A DNA stretch of 64,000 nt from Berberis thunbergii (Eukaryota; Streptophyta; Magnoliopsida; Ranunculales; Berberidaceae). Both the position numbers and the translations under genes were made by a program. The first letter of the stretch is position 1, and the number at the start of each line of letters is the position of its first letter. Below the pieces are notes generated by a model. That model worked only from the letters and a program-made list of their open reading frames with translations. It was not told where the DNA came from and ran no database searches. Positions 47,216 to 58,580 of the stretch are shown one piece after another. The stretch spans positions 496,001 through 560,000 of the forward strand of contig QNQO01000685.1 of NCBI GenBank assembly GCA_003290165.1, in the 5' to 3' direction.

Positions 47216-47536
47216 CATGTTTGTCCTTGATACTTTCATAGGAGTCTATAATTCAATAATTAAAAGAATAATCTCTCATTTTTTGAAGAGCAAGTAATAC
47301 ATGTAATAGTTCAAGACTGTCGATCGTGTTGATTCACATGTATTCAGTATTTGTCATTATCAAAGTAATGTAGTCGGTCCGGTTGCATGAACATAACGAA
47401 CAAGAAACTATTATTATGTGTGTTCATTATTCTCCTGAAGGGATAGTTTGTTCTTGTGAATGCAGTTAGTTTTATGCACTTTGCCATTGTTTGAAAATTT
47501 AAAATCTACACCACAACGTCTCCTTTTTCTGTTTTA
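47216..47536. other. Non-coding, possibly an intron
   Basis: AT-rich; nothing recognised. May be intron sequence if the 47538-47600 exon is real. Confidence 0.3.
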
Positions 47537-47537
47537 G

Positions 47538-47600
47538 GCATTGGATGCTAAAGTAATAATCTTTAAGGGAAAAAAGGAGGAAGAATTACCATCGAACTAA
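47538..47600 (+). other. Terminal-exon-like segment, product unknown
   Basis: After a pyrimidine-rich acceptor (tcctttttctgttttag) comes a 20-codon open frame ending TAA: ALDAKVIIFKGKKEEELPSN. The short lysine/glutamate-rich tail, good acceptor and clean stop look like the last exon of a host gene. No upstream partner exon was found, and I do not recognise the protein. Confidence 0.3.
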
Positions 47601-47734
47601 GGACATCGTCAAGTAATTAAGTCTGAACTTATTTTATCCGAATCAATTCTATGTTGGTCAGTAAATTGATTAGTTATTAACATGTGTCACTATCTAGCTT
47701 CATTTCAGGAACTGACGAGACTTGGAACATCGAT

Positions 47735-48024
47735 TCCTTGTGTGTGTGTTTCCCTTTTGTGTGTATGTGAGGAGAGAGTGTGTGTGTGATATACGCACCC
47801 CGTGTATGTTTGGTATTATTTAGACATGTATATGTTTATCGTCGTTGAAGTTGTGTAAGGAGACTTTATCTCCATTTGTATTCTTCGATTTCAATAGTAA
47901 AATTGTTTATCTTTGCCCCGTTTATATAAGCAAATTTGTCAAATCACATAAATTTGTTGACTCTGGTATTATTTTCTTGGTTTGTACCTTCATTTAGGTA
48001 TTAGTAACACTTATGCGCGTAACA
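47735..48024 (+). repeat. 5' LTR of the split copia element, 5'-truncated
   Basis: Shares tgtgtgtgatatacgcaccc through cgcgtaaca with 60108-60354. The first 310 or so bases of the LTR are missing. Confidence 0.75.
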
Positions 48025-48027
48025 AAT

Positions 48028-48042
48028 AGGTATTAAGCCAAG
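48028..48042 (+). promoter_or_regulatory. Degenerate Met-tRNA primer site
   Basis: aggtattaagccaag against the usual tggtatcagagccaag. It lies three bases after the LTR. Confidence 0.6.
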
Positions 48043-48129
48043 GGTTAATGTTTTGGGTTCATTTGAAGGTACATGAATCAATGGTTAGTGAAAAGCATGT
48101 CAGATCCGTCAAGCTCTGGATCAAAGATG

Positions 48130-48915
48130 GTTAACGCTACAGTCGATAAATTTGGCATAGAGAAGTTCAATGGAAAGAATAATTTGGCATGTGGCAATGT
48201 GAAGTTTTGGATATATTGGCAAAGAAGAATTTGAAGGATGTTTTAGGAGATAAGCTGGAGACCATGAGAGAAGAAGAATATAACAAGTTAAATCGGCAAG
48301 CATGCGGGTCAATGCGGTCGTATTTAGCGAATGAGTAAAAATACTTCATCATGAATGAGACCTCTGCTAAAGTGTTATGGAAAAAGTTGGAAGATAAATA
48401 TATGACAAAGAGCATACAAAATAAGTCCTTCATCACGAAGCATTTTTCTCGGATAAATATGACACTTGAGATTACTCTGTCCGAGCAGTTGGATGAGTAC
48501 AATAGGTTTACTGCCTACCTATTGAATTTGAAAAAAGATGTTCCAGAAAATTGCAAAGCTTTGTGCCTTTTGAATTCCTTTCCTTAATAATATGAACATC
48601 TTGTTACAACTTTGTTAACGAGAAAATAAGTGTTGATATATGATGAGGTTGCTACGATGTTGCTCAATTGTGGATTTAGGAGGATGGATCTCAAGGTCCA
48701 TCAGGATGCAATGTTTGAAGTATTGGTAACGAGGGGAAGATCTGAAAATAAGAATGTGAGTGACAGAGGAAGATCACGGTCATAAGGAAAACATGTGGAA
48801 AAAGGTTTTTGCGGAAGGATGAATGTGTCTTCTGCCATAAGAATGGCTAGTGAAAAATTAACTGTGATGAATTGAAAGTTGCAATAGAAAAGATAAAGAA
48901 AAAGTCAAATGCGAA
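48130..48915 (+). pseudogene. copia gag of the split element
   Basis: Motifs in order: EKFNGKNN, MWQCEVLDILAKKNLKDVLG, MNETSAKVLWKKLEDKYMTK, then NCKALCLLNSFP and, past a stop, EHLVTTLL. Near 48815-48870 is a broken zinc knuckle (CVFCHKNG, two stops, then KINC). These are standard Ty1/copia capsid features. Several stops and frame changes inactivate it. Confidence 0.8.
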
Positions 48916-48918
48916 TGT

Positions 48919-49636
48919 GTGTACAATTTTGATGAAGATGAGGAAGATTTTTATTCGTTGTTTGCAACTTTAGCATTGGTGAGTCGTTCTGATGAATGGC
49001 TTCTTGGTTCGGATTTTACCTATCATGGGATTGGTTCTCTAGCTTTAGAGAAGTCGATGGCGGAGTTGTTCATATGGGAAACAATGAAAAATATAAAATT
49101 GCAGGGATATGTAAAATCAAGTTGAAATTGCGTAATGGACTTGTTCGGGTTTTGACTGATGTTTTTTATTTACCTGATTTGAAGAAAAATCTCATCTATG
49201 TTAGTGTTTTAAAGTCCAAATGCTACAAGTTTATGGTAAATGGTGGAGATGTAAATGTTATTTTTGGTGCATTTCGGTTGATGAAAGTTGTTCGAAAGGA
49301 TAACGTGTACATCTTGCAGGGGACTACGGTTACAGGTAATCAAATAGTTGAATTTGGTAGAGCAACCTATAATGTTGATGGCCCAGTGGACGTTGTTTCG
49401 AGTGGAGTTGTTGACAGCTCTAAATATGTATGTTTGGATACCTCGAGGATTTGACATTTGCGTGCAGGTAGTAAAGATGAGAAGGTTTTGCACTAGTTGT
49501 TGAAGAAACATTTGGTAGAAAATATGAAGATATGCAACACGGATGTTTGTGAACATTGTGTTTCTAGATGTTTTGATTCAAAACTCCATCTTATCCGAGG
49601 TGAGTTTGATTGGTTCGCTTTAGCACATTCTGGTGT
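48919..49636 (+). pseudogene. copia protease and pre-integrase region
   Basis: The protease active-site region reads RSDEWLLGSDFTYH, where DSG has become GSD, so it is dead. The following 152-residue frame (48996-49454) has VHMGNNEKYKIAGI, VRVLTDVFYLPDLKKNLI and DNVYILQGTTVTG, the usual body of a copia protease. The pre-integrase piece follows (LLKKHLVENMKIC, CEHCVSR) and stops where CACTA-like sequence begins at 49637. Confidence 0.75.
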
Positions 49637-49689
49637 ATTACTACAAGAAAATTGGCCTTTTACGACATTACAAAAATGTTATTAAAGAG

Positions 49690-49985
49690 GTACCATAGCA
49701 TGTATTGCAAGTCATAGTAGCTCATGTTATCTTTTTGACATAGCGCTTTAAAAATGATATCCCAACATAGCATTTGTAAATGCTATCCTACCTTAGCATT
49801 TGTGAATGCTATGAAATTTCATGCCAACATAGCATTTGTGTGCGAATATAGCATTTGTGAATATTATCCCGACATAGCATTTGTGAATGTCATGGCTATG
49901 TTATCTATCATAGCATTTGGAAATGTCATGATTATATTATTTATCATAGCATTTGGGAATGCTATGTTATTTTTTATATGGTAAA
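49690..49985. repeat. CACTA-like subterminal palindromic repeats
   Basis: Eight or so imperfect copies of catagcatttgtgaatgctat, itself partly palindromic (agcatt/aatgct), spaced 20-50 bases apart. Confidence 0.8.
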
Positions 49986-50434
49986 ATTACAAAATTAAAA
50001 ATTAGTTAAATATGGTAAATTAAATAGGAACTCGTTACTATGTTACTTTTTATTCATTTTAAAATAAAATTGTTGAATTTATAAATTGTTTGGCTTAGTA
50101 ATTGCGAAATCGATTCCAAGTCTGAAGCAAGTACAAAGAAAAAAAAAAGATTTTAATTTCAATTTTCACATATTTTTGGGAAAACAATAAAACATCCATT
50201 ATAACATATAAAAACTCAAAATTCAAACTTTGTCTTAATTTCAAGCACCCAATTTTTCAAAATTTCTACAAATTTACAGACCATCATCAAGCACATTAAA
50301 GAATAAGAGATAGAAAATTATATTGCAAATAGCAAAGATGTTTGAGCTAATTCTATTCCATGATAGACTCTTTGTACACTCATTCCTACTACTATGCGAG
50401 GAGGTTTAATGTTGTGTTTGAACTCCTGATTTTG
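49986..50434. other. AT-rich interior of the CACTA-like segment
   Basis: No gene or recognisable repeat. Confidence 0.4.
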
Positions 50435-50555
50435 TCAAAGGTGTGATGGCTCAATGGTTGAGCAGTGGCGGATGATATCACTAGTTCACAGGGTCGAACC
50501 TAGCCGACGGTATATGGGATGGGAGGGGTTAAAGGGATAAAAAAAAAAAAAAAAA
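50435..50555 (+). mobile_element. tRNA-derived SINE
   Basis: Pol III promoter boxes are present: an A-box in gatggctcaatggttgagca (about 50445-50464) and a B-box-like gggtcgaacct (50490-50500). A 17-base A-tail runs from 50539 to 50555. Flanks aactcctgattttg (50421-50434) and aactcatggtttcg (50554-50567, overlapping the A-tail) are an imperfect target duplication. The length suits a short plant SINE. Confidence 0.7.
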
Positions 50556-51225
50556 CTCATGGTTTCGTGTAGGAGTCAATTGTTATAATTCACTTCCTCC
50601 ACATTTGTGATGGAAAACAAATGTGCAGCACCCGAAACATTTTTTTCTTTTTTGCTACTTCTGCATGGATGTCGTTCTTGATATTGATTTCTTTGCTACC
50701 TGCATGTACAATCTCAAAACTTAAATTGTGAAAGCATACTAAATCAAATAAATTTGGGTGTGAATCAAATTGTTTTTTTCCATCCCTCCCCTAAAATTGA
50801 ATAACTATTGGAATTGAGAAAGAAAGCATATTTTTATGCATTATATTATAAATTATTTAATCTGAAGAATGAAATTTCAAAAAATAACACCTCAATTAAG
50901 CTTAAAAGGCCAGCAACTGCTAACCTGCAAATTTAATTGTGTTTGTAATATATATGAATCAAGTAAGATTAGGTTTAATCTGAACAAAGAAGATTAGGTT
51001 TTACTGATTATCTTAGAACCCTCAACATCTCGGCTTCTCTCGCTTCAAACTCACATAACAAACAATCAAGTAAGCAAATCAAAACACAACAATGGATCAA
51101 ACAATGGGAACAAGGACGAAAACCAAGATTGAGTGAGTGACTGAAATAGCGAATCAAAAACCCTAGAGTTCGAGATCGAGAATTGAATGCGAAGATACGA
51201 ACAAACTTTCCATTAACAACCACAA
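50556..51225. other. CACTA-like interior, left of the copia insertion
   Basis: No supported gene. The 51268-51008 frame on the minus strand lacks motifs and crosses the copia edge. Confidence 0.35.
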
Positions 51226-51230
51226 TGCAT

Positions 51231-51463
51231 TGTTGGAGGCTATTGAAACTTATACAAAAGCTCAACAAAATGGATGAATGACTTGAACGAATTTTATTGA
51301 AGTACAGACTCAGCTTTTATACCCATTACAACTCTAACTGAAAGCAATAAATCAGCTACTTGATTAAGAACAATTCAAATACCAACATCCCTAAAGACTA
51401 TGAGTTATTCCAAACAGAAAATATATTAAGTAAACTCCTGACTCCAAGCATCAAACTCCTTCA
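51231..51463 (-). repeat. 3' LTR of the third copia element
   Basis: On the minus strand starts TGAAGGAGTTTGATGC, after the purine tract aagggagggaa, and ends GCCTCCAACA. Confidence 0.8.
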
Positions 51464-51635
51464 TTCCCTCCCTTAACTAACTGAGGAATGCAATTAGTTT
51501 ACATCTAGCTTCACGCACTCCCATTTTCTCTTTAAGTTTCTGAAATGCTTCTAACTTCAATGGTTTTGTCATCAAATCACCCACCTGCTCTTCCACAATG
51601 AACTAATTCAATTTTACCATCCTTTGCAATATCTC

Positions 51636-52274
51636 TCAAGAAATGAAATTGCACATCAATTGCTTACTCCTCCCGTGCATAACTGGATTTCTTGAAAGTT
51701 TAATCGTTGAACTATTGTCACACATAATGGTAGTGCAACCTTCCTGTGCATGACTCAGTCTCTTCAACACCCTCCTCATCCATATGGCGTGACACGCACA
51801 AGTAGCAGCTGCCACAAATTTGGCTTTAGTGGTTGACAAGGTCACTATCGGCTGCTTTTTGGATAACCATGAAACTACTCCCGAGCTTAAAAGAAACACA
51901 TACCCAAATGTGTTTTTACGATCATCTACATCATCTACATAGTCACTATCTGTAAAAGCAAGTAGTTCTTCATCTTCCCCTTCTTTCTTATACATAATCC
52001 CATAGTTGGTAGTGCCTTTTAAGTACCTCAATATCCTTTTGGCAGCTTGTAAGTGAAGTTCAGTAGGTCTAGCCATGTACCTACTAATTAAACTAACACT
52101 GAATATTATATCTGGACAAGTTGCGGTAAGATACATTAAACTTTCCACCAATTGTTTGAAATGAGTCTCATCAACCGTGGTTCCATAATCATCTCTACTT
52201 ATTTTGAACCCAGGTACTATCGGACTACTTACCAACTTACTTTCAAGCATCCCAAAACGCCTCAACACTTCAGT
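51636..52274 (-). pseudogene. copia RNase H region
   Basis: Open frame with the RT tail (LVESLMYLTATCPDIIFSVS, RYMARPTELH, KRILRYLKGT) and RNase H (ELLAFTDSDYVDD, SWLSKKQPIVTLSTTKAKFV, IMCDNSSTIKLSRNPV). The catalytic Asp residues in TDSDY and CDNSS are visible. In TTKAKF the usual Glu of STTEAEY-type motifs is Lys, so the site is probably inactive. The frame upstream is cut by the TRIM. Confidence 0.85.
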
Positions 52275-52279
52275 GGCAT

Positions 52280-52832
52280 TGTGGAGATCCTTGTGTGGGC
52301 GGACCTGAGGGGGGTGAGGGTTGGAACCCAATAGGCCCAGGCCCAAGAGGGTTGGCAAGCTACAAAAGGAGGGGGGATAGTCCCACATTGCCTGGGTGCG
52401 GAAGAGGGATGTGCTACTTATGTGCGAGGTTGGATCCCCATAGTAACACGCGTTTTAAAGTCGTGTGGGCTGATTGGGCCTAGAGCGGACAAGAAGTTAC
52501 TGTGCGGATCGGGTCGTTACAGAATGGTATCAGAGCTAGACCCAGCCGGAAGTGTGCCAACGTGGACGTTGAGCCCCAAGGGGGGTGGATTGTGGAGATC
52601 CTTGTGTGGGCGGACTTGAGGGGGAGGAGGAGAGTTGGAGCCCAATAGACCCAGGCCCAAGAGGGGTTGCAAGCGACAAAGGGGGAAGATATCTCACATT
52701 GCCTGGGTGCGAAAGAGGGATATGCTACTTATGTGCGAGGTTCGATCCCCAAAGTAGCACGCGTTTTAAAGCCGTACGGACTGATTGGGCCCAGAGCGAA
52801 CAATATGTTACTGTGCAGATTGGGTCGTTACA
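52280..52832 (+). mobile_element. TRIM, first copy
   Basis: 553 bp with perfect duplication GGCAT (52275-52279 and 52833-52837). Two 242-bp LTRs (52280-52521 and 52591-52832) start tgtggagatccttgtgtggg and end gggtcgttaca. A perfect Met primer site tggtatcagagc (52525-52536) and a purine tract aaggggggtggat lie in the 69-bp interior. It has no coding capacity; the open frames crossing it are chance. Confidence 0.92.
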
Positions 52833-52837
52833 GGCAT

Positions 52838-53135
52838 ACTTCCTTTGACAAATAAAAATGCCATCGAATTTCTGTAACACCTCGATGCCAACAAAGAATC
52901 TCATCTTTCCTAAGTCAGTCATGTCAAAAGCTTTCATCATAGTGCTTTTAAAATCAAACATCATATCTTTATTGTCACCACTGTAAATTAAATCATCCAC
53001 ATAAATACTAACTATCATCACTTTACCCTTGTTGCTCCTCTTGGTGAATAAGGTCTGTTCTTTTGAACATTTCTGCAAACCTTCTTTGATGAAATGAGCT
53101 TCAATACGGCTTATCCAAGCTCGTGGAGCTTGTTT
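52838..53135 (-). pseudogene. copia RT, C-terminal half
   Basis: Continues the RT cut by the solo LTR. Visible: QAPRAWISRIEAHFIKEGL, KGKVMIVSIYVDDLIYSGDN with the intact YVDD catalytic box, and MTDLGKMRFFVGIEV. Confidence 0.85.
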
Positions 53136-53140
53136 TAGAC

Positions 53141-55327
53141 TATCACGCCCCGATTTTTGAACAACATAAATAAATAGATTGTCCAAAAAACCAAGACATG
53201 ACAGGAACACATTAAATGGTACAGTCATAAGGCAGAAAACAACTAATAAGTTTCCTCAATATTCTTCCTCTAAAAATGAGGTCCACAACGAATAAATAAA
53301 AGTTTCAATAATAAATTCCCCAAATAAATATCTGACAAAACTGAGCATTTATATCCAAATCCTACATCTGATTACCTATGAATAATAATAAAGATCTAAA
53401 AAGAATAAAACGTGTCGACTCCACAATTATCGCCACGCAGCTACTATCCTTCCTTACGCTCCAATTAACCCTGATGGTTCTATGGAGCTACGCTCATTAA
53501 GAACATACCCAAATTTGTAAAACAATACAAAATCTGGGTTAGTATAATCATACTGGTGTGAGCAAACTTACAAATTAAGACAATTAAATATAAAAGGACA
53601 AAATGCAAATTTCACATTAAGGAAGACATGTAGTTCTCATTCGAGATTCGAATGAGCTATTAGTTTCTTCCCTCAAGGCTAACCTAGTACAAGCTAAAAT
53701 AATCTATACACAATTTCATGGCATGCTCAATTCAATGGTTTTTATTTAATTAGTATTTTTTTTCTAATTCTTGGCTTCTTTTCCACAATCGCACTCTCCT
53801 CCTGTGCCGAACACACCTCACCCAAGTGTGTCTCCCTTGCCATCGAAGCCACTCGGAGCGTACATGACCCAAGTGGAGTGCCACCTCGAGTGTCATGTCA
53901 TCTCACCCGAAGTTCGATCACTGACAAGTATTCTTCCTAAATCTACACGTACAACCGAACTCACATGGAACGGTGCACCGATATACAAGCAAGTCTGTAT
54001 ACAAAATTTCTTTTCTTTTCACATTTTTTTAGGAGTTGTGGAAAAAGAATATTTACCAAGTATTTTATTTGAACCATTATTTTTCCAAATCAATTCGAGA
54101 CCAAAGAATTAGACTAGATAACCTCAACAATGAGTATAAAATTCATTTTTATCAAAATCACAACAACTGATAAGAATAGCTACTGTAACGACTTAGGTTC
54201 CAAAATTAATACCCTGCACCTAACACGTGGACCACGTAAGGCACCCAACATAGGTGGCACATTCAGTTTTACTCCACCAAGAAACAGTGAGATGAATTGC
54301 ATATTGCATTACTAACTGTTATACCCCAAAAAAGTCCCTCGCCATGTTTAAGATAACATAATATTTAGACCCAATGTAATCCTAAAACCATTTGAGGCCA
54401 CATATGAAAACCATATGGAAACAAAATAAGTCAACAATAACCTATGAAAACCACCCATCAGTTTTGAAAACCACATATCAAGACCACATATCACTTTTAA
54501 AAACCACATGACCCCTTTGTCCACATGACAATCAATAACTGTAGATGTCAACCACATGACCATCAACTCTCTGTAAATGTAGATGTAGACTAAAAATTGT
54601 AGATCAAAGAAAGCAAACTGCGAATTTAATAAAGCAAATAAAGAAAACTATGAATTTAACTTAGCAAACTGACACAGCGAATTTAATAAAGAAAAGTGAA
54701 AACTGCGAATTTTTATTACTGCGAATCAAATAAAGCAAACTGCGAATTTAATAAAGAAAAGTGAAAACTGACACTGTAAATGTCAATCAAATAAAGAAAA
54801 CTAAAACTGTAGCCCATACACAGAAAGAAAATTAAAGCATGTCAGAGGTCGGTTCGCCAAAAAAACTGAAACCCATACACACAAAAAGAAAACTGAAAAC
54901 ATGAAAGGATACCCCTCTCCCATCCTTTCTCGCTTCCAGACGTCACCTCATACACAATAAGCCTAATCAATCATAATACCAAAACTTAACAAGGATAGAG
55001 TTGTACTCACTGATTTTTGGCAAGAATCCAAGGTTCCTCTTTCCAAGCGCCTCCCACTTTCCAATGCAAGTTTTTTTTTTCTTTTGTGTGTGTGCAAAGA
55101 GGAAAAAAAACTAGGGTTTCTTTTTAAATAAAAATTTAGGATTTCATTAGCTAAACACACCCATCCCTTATCTATTACCCACCACCCGCCTAAACCTAAA
55201 TTTAAAATTAAAAATCATAAACTATTATTACTTGTAATTATTATCAATTAATAATTACTACCAATAAATATTATTAACTTCTAAAATAATAAAAGTATAT
55301 TGGTAAGTGAATTGGGCGGGTATTACA
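53141..55327. mobile_element. Probable solo LTR of a large retrotransposon
   Basis: Perfect duplication TAGAC (53136-53140 and 55328-55332) in the copia RT. Ends tatcacgccccg and, inverted, tgtaatacccgc have the form of LTR termini (the first should read tg). No primer site, gag or pol within 2187 bp. The segment near 53520-53580 (atctgggttagtataatcat, actggtgtgagc) is like U3/R sequence of plant gypsy LTRs. Strand is not settled. The open frames 53771-54112 and 54348-54566 lack motifs. Could also be a non-autonomous LTR derivative. Confidence 0.65.
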
Positions 55328-55332
55328 TAGAC

Positions 55333-56034
55333 CGGATAGAGCTTTATGCAACTCACTTCCTTTCTTTTCATAACCCTTTGGCTGCTTTACATACACGTCC
55401 TCACTGAATTCACCATGTAGAAATGCCGATTTCACATCCAACTGGTAAATTTTCCAACTCCTTTGTGCTGCAATTGTCACTATTATCCTTACGGTGTCCA
55501 TTCTAGCCACTAGAGCAAATACTTCAGTGAAATCTACTCCTTGTTGTTGAGAATACCCTTTGGCCACCAATCGAGCCTTATACTTGTCAACTCCTCCCAA
55601 CTCATTTAACTTTGTTTTATAAATCCATTTGACTCCAATGGTTTTAGCTCCAACAGGCAACTCAGTAAGTTTCAAGGTCTGATTCTTCTCAATGGAATTA
55701 ATTTCTGAGTCCATTGCCAATCTCCACTTCAAGCTCTTCACAACTTCATAATTGATGGGATCTGCAGAAGCAGCTAAGGCCATGTTGAGCTCAATATCTT
55801 CCTCGAATAGACCCTCACCACTAACATAGTCCTCCATCCAGATGGGAGCCCTCGTAACCCTTCCTTCTCTTGCATTGGACTCGTCATAGGATTTGTATCA
55901 TTCCTTGCTTGATCTTCTTCACTAACCTCAATTCCCTCACTGCCTCCATTGACTGCTTCATCATTTTCATCAATTTCTGCCTCAAGTTCATCTGTTTCAA
56001 TCTCATCCTCACCCCATTCAAGGTCTAACAACAC
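55333..56034 (-). pseudogene. copia RT, N-terminal half and linker
   Basis: After an acidic linker (56034-55774), the 55837-55333 frame has KTIGVKWIYKTKLNELG, KARLVAKGYSQQQGVDFTE and YQLDVKSAFLHGEF (catalytic Asp), ending at YVKQPKGYEKKGSELHKALSGL where the solo LTR interrupts. A few substitutions (for example ALVARMDTVR) are off the consensus, but the fold is clear. Confidence 0.85.
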
Positions 56035-56689
56035 CTGCTAGTCACCATCCTTCTAGATACTGGATCATACAACCTATAACCCTTTGACTCTTCACTAACA
56101 CCTAGAAGCACACATTCAAAGCTCTTGTTCTCAAGCTTAGTCCTCCTAGCTCCTGGCACGTGAACATGTGCCACACGTCCAAACACTCTGAAATGTTCCA
56201 CTGATGGCTTCACACCAGACCACGCTTCTTCAAGAGTAACATTAATGACGGCTACTGTGGGACTTCTGTCCAATTCACTGCCTCAGGCAAAAAGTTTTTA
56301 GGAATCTTCTTTTCTGAGAGCATTGAACGAACCAAATTCATTATTGTTCAATTCTTTCTCTCGACCACTCCATTTTGTTGTGGAGTGTAAGCAACGGTAA
56401 GTTGCCTTTTGATGCCACTCTGTTTGCAAAATTCATTAAACTCATCTGAGTTAAATTCACCCCCTCTATCAGTGCGTAGGCACTTGATATGCATGTTTGT
56501 CTCCTTCTCAACCAGTTTCTTAAAGCATTTAAATGAGTTTAAAGCTTCTGATTTTTCTGCTAAGAAGTAAACCCATGCTTTTCTACTAAAGTCATCAATA
56601 AAGCATAAGACATACCTCTTATTGCCATTTGACGTAGGAGTCACTGGACCACAGATGTCTGCGTGTATGAGTTGTAGCTTTTGAGTTGC
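56025..56689 (-). pseudogene. copia integrase
   Basis: The catalytic core is in one frame (56689-56348): HADICGPVTP (first Asp), CLRTDRGGEFNSDEF (second Asp) and TPQQNGVVERKN (Glu), so the DDE triad is intact. After a frame change the C-terminal region follows (56273-56025): EHFRVFGRVAHVHVP, and FECVLLGVSEESKGYRLYDP. The N-terminal side is cut by a TRIM at 56690. Confidence 0.88.
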
Positions 56690-57258
56690 TGTAATGACCC
56701 GATCCGCACAGTAAGATATTGTCCGCTTTGGGCTCAACCGGCCCGCACGGCTTTAAAAGGCCTCTTACTATGGGGATCCAACCTCGCACATATATAGCAC
56801 ATAACCATCCCGCACCCAGGCGATGTGGGACTATGATCCCCCTTGGTAGCTAGCCCAACCCCTCTTGGGATCCACGGGCCTGTTGGGCCTATTGGGCTCC
56901 AACCCTCACCCTCCCCCTCAGGTCCGCCCACACAAGGGTCTCACAGTCCACCCCCCTTAAGGCCCAACGTCCTCGTTGGCCACACAGGCACAACGTCCAC
57001 GTTGCCCGAGGGCCCACCTCCACGTGGCACACTTTCGACTGGGTCAGGCTCTGATATCATTCTGTAACGACCCGATCCACACAGTAAGATATTGTCCGCT
57101 TTGGGCCCAACCGGCCCGCACGGCTTTAAAAGGCCTCTTACTATGAGGATCCAACCTCGCACATATATAGCACATAACCATCCCGCACCCAGGCGATGTG
57201 GGACTATGATCCCCCTTGGTAGCTAGCCCAACCCCTCTTGGGATCCACGGGCGTGACA
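56690..57258 (-). mobile_element. TRIM, second copy of the same family
   Basis: 569 bp, opposite orientation to the first copy, perfect duplication GTTGC (56685-56689 and 57259-57263). LTRs: 56690-56945 (256 bp) and 57063-57258 (196 bp; about 60 bp near its start are deleted). Primer site on the minus strand atgatatcagagcc (57047-57060), one base off the usual form. The interior has cacgtggaggtggg-type sequence. Same termini, cctgggtgcgg and gtgcgaggttggatcccca blocks as the 52280 copy. Confidence 0.9.
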
Positions 57259-57303
57259 GTTGCTCTCCATGCACTCTTCTTAGTCATAGGACCTCATTGT
57301 TGC

Positions 57304-57984
57304 TTACACACCACTGTGGTAGGAGGAAGATGAGGTAGTCCGGGTACCATATTTTGGTTTGCAAATTTTTAGACCTTTATGACTTAAATGACCATATCTT
57401 CGATGCCATAAGTGGATGAGATCTTGTGAATTCGTGTGAAAACATGATGCCTTCTTTTCTTGTGTATTAGCAAACAGAGTAAACATTTGATTTGCTGACA
57501 TGGTGGTTTGAATAATCAAGCCTCTGTCTGGGTGATAGATCTTGCACATTCCTGCATGGATGAGAATTGCAAGCCCTTTTTCTTGCAATAACCCTATACT
57601 CAGGAGATTATTCTTCAACTCCGGAACGTAAAAGACTCTTGTGATGACATGGTTAAAACCATTCACATTTAATTTGACACTTCCTCTTCCTTTTACTATC
57701 ATTTTGGAGTTATTCCCAAGCTTTACGTGTTGCCTGAAAGTTTCATCTAATTCACTGACCATCATTGCATCTCCACACATGTGATTGGAACATCCCAAGT
57801 CCAAAAGCCATACATCCTCACGTTTGGCTTCATGCTCTTCTACGTAGGCCATTAACAACATCTTTTCATATTCATCTAGTTCAGCATAATTGGCCTCCTT
57901 GTCCCATGTAGGACACTCATACTGGAATGACGGAGCTTGTGACATTTGTAACATTCCACAGTGGCTTTGTTGAAAACTTGTCAC
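57304..57984 (-). pseudogene. copia protease and pre-integrase domain
   Basis: A 226-residue frame. VWLLDLGCSNHMCG is the protease active-site region (DSG changed to DLG); HVKLGNNSKMIVKGRGSV, VFYVPELKNNLLSIGLLQE and GLIIQTTMSANQMF follow. The pre-integrase motif LWHRRYGHLSHKGLK is near the end, after which the frame is lost before the TRIM. Confidence 0.85.
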
Positions 57985-58580
57985 CCTCTGAAATTGCCTC
58001 TGCCACGTTCTCTTCCTACGTTTCTCTCATCCACAGTCACTTTCAAGGCTTGTTCCTCTCCTTTCCACTGCTCTTGTGGAACTTTTGTTCATGCACAATG
58101 AGTAAACTTTGCAATTCATCAATTGTGAGTGCATCAATATCCTTGGATTCTTCGATCGAGACAACTACATAATTGAACTTGTCTATCAAAGTTCTAAGGA
58201 TCTTCTCCACAATGGTGACATCTTTCATTTGTTATCCATTCACCTTCATGTTGTTGGCTATTGTCATAACACATGCAAAATATTCATTAATGCTCTCACA
58301 TGCCTACATCTCCAGAGTTTAGAAATCTCTCCTCAAAGCTTGAAGAACCGAGCGCTTCACCCTAGCACTCCCCTCAAATTTCTTCGTCATCGAGTCCCAT
58401 ATCTTCTTAGCAGTGTTCTTTTCCAATATGGTTTCCAGAATGGTTCTGTCAATTGATTGGAAAAGGTAGTTTTTCACCTTAAGATCCTATTTTAGGCTCC
58501 TCATATCCAGTCTCGATCAATATTCCTTAGACCTTAGAAAGTTTTCCATAAGCATACTCTAATTATCGTAGTGACCATCA
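57985..58580 (-). pseudogene. copia gag of the third element
   Basis: The start is recognisable as FDGHYDN followed by MLMENFLRSKEY (about 58580-58510), typical of copia gag. Then come broken frames, and 58228-58043 with VEKILRTLIDKFNYVVVSIE and LTIDELQSLLIVHEQK, the UBN2 C-terminal block. No intact zinc knuckle. The initiation region is lost in the fusion to the LTR. Confidence 0.75.

Noticed and set aside
50435..50510. Possible tRNA gene with A and B boxes
   Set aside because: No acceptor-stem pairing, and an A-tail with a flanking duplication follows. It is a SINE.
53771..54112. 113-codon open frame
   Set aside because: Inside a probable solo LTR, no motif, Pro/Ser-rich by composition.
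52295..57274. Several open frames of 60-87 codons in the GC-rich TRIMs
   Set aside because: They span LTRs and repeat between copies. GC-rich non-coding DNA yields chance frames.
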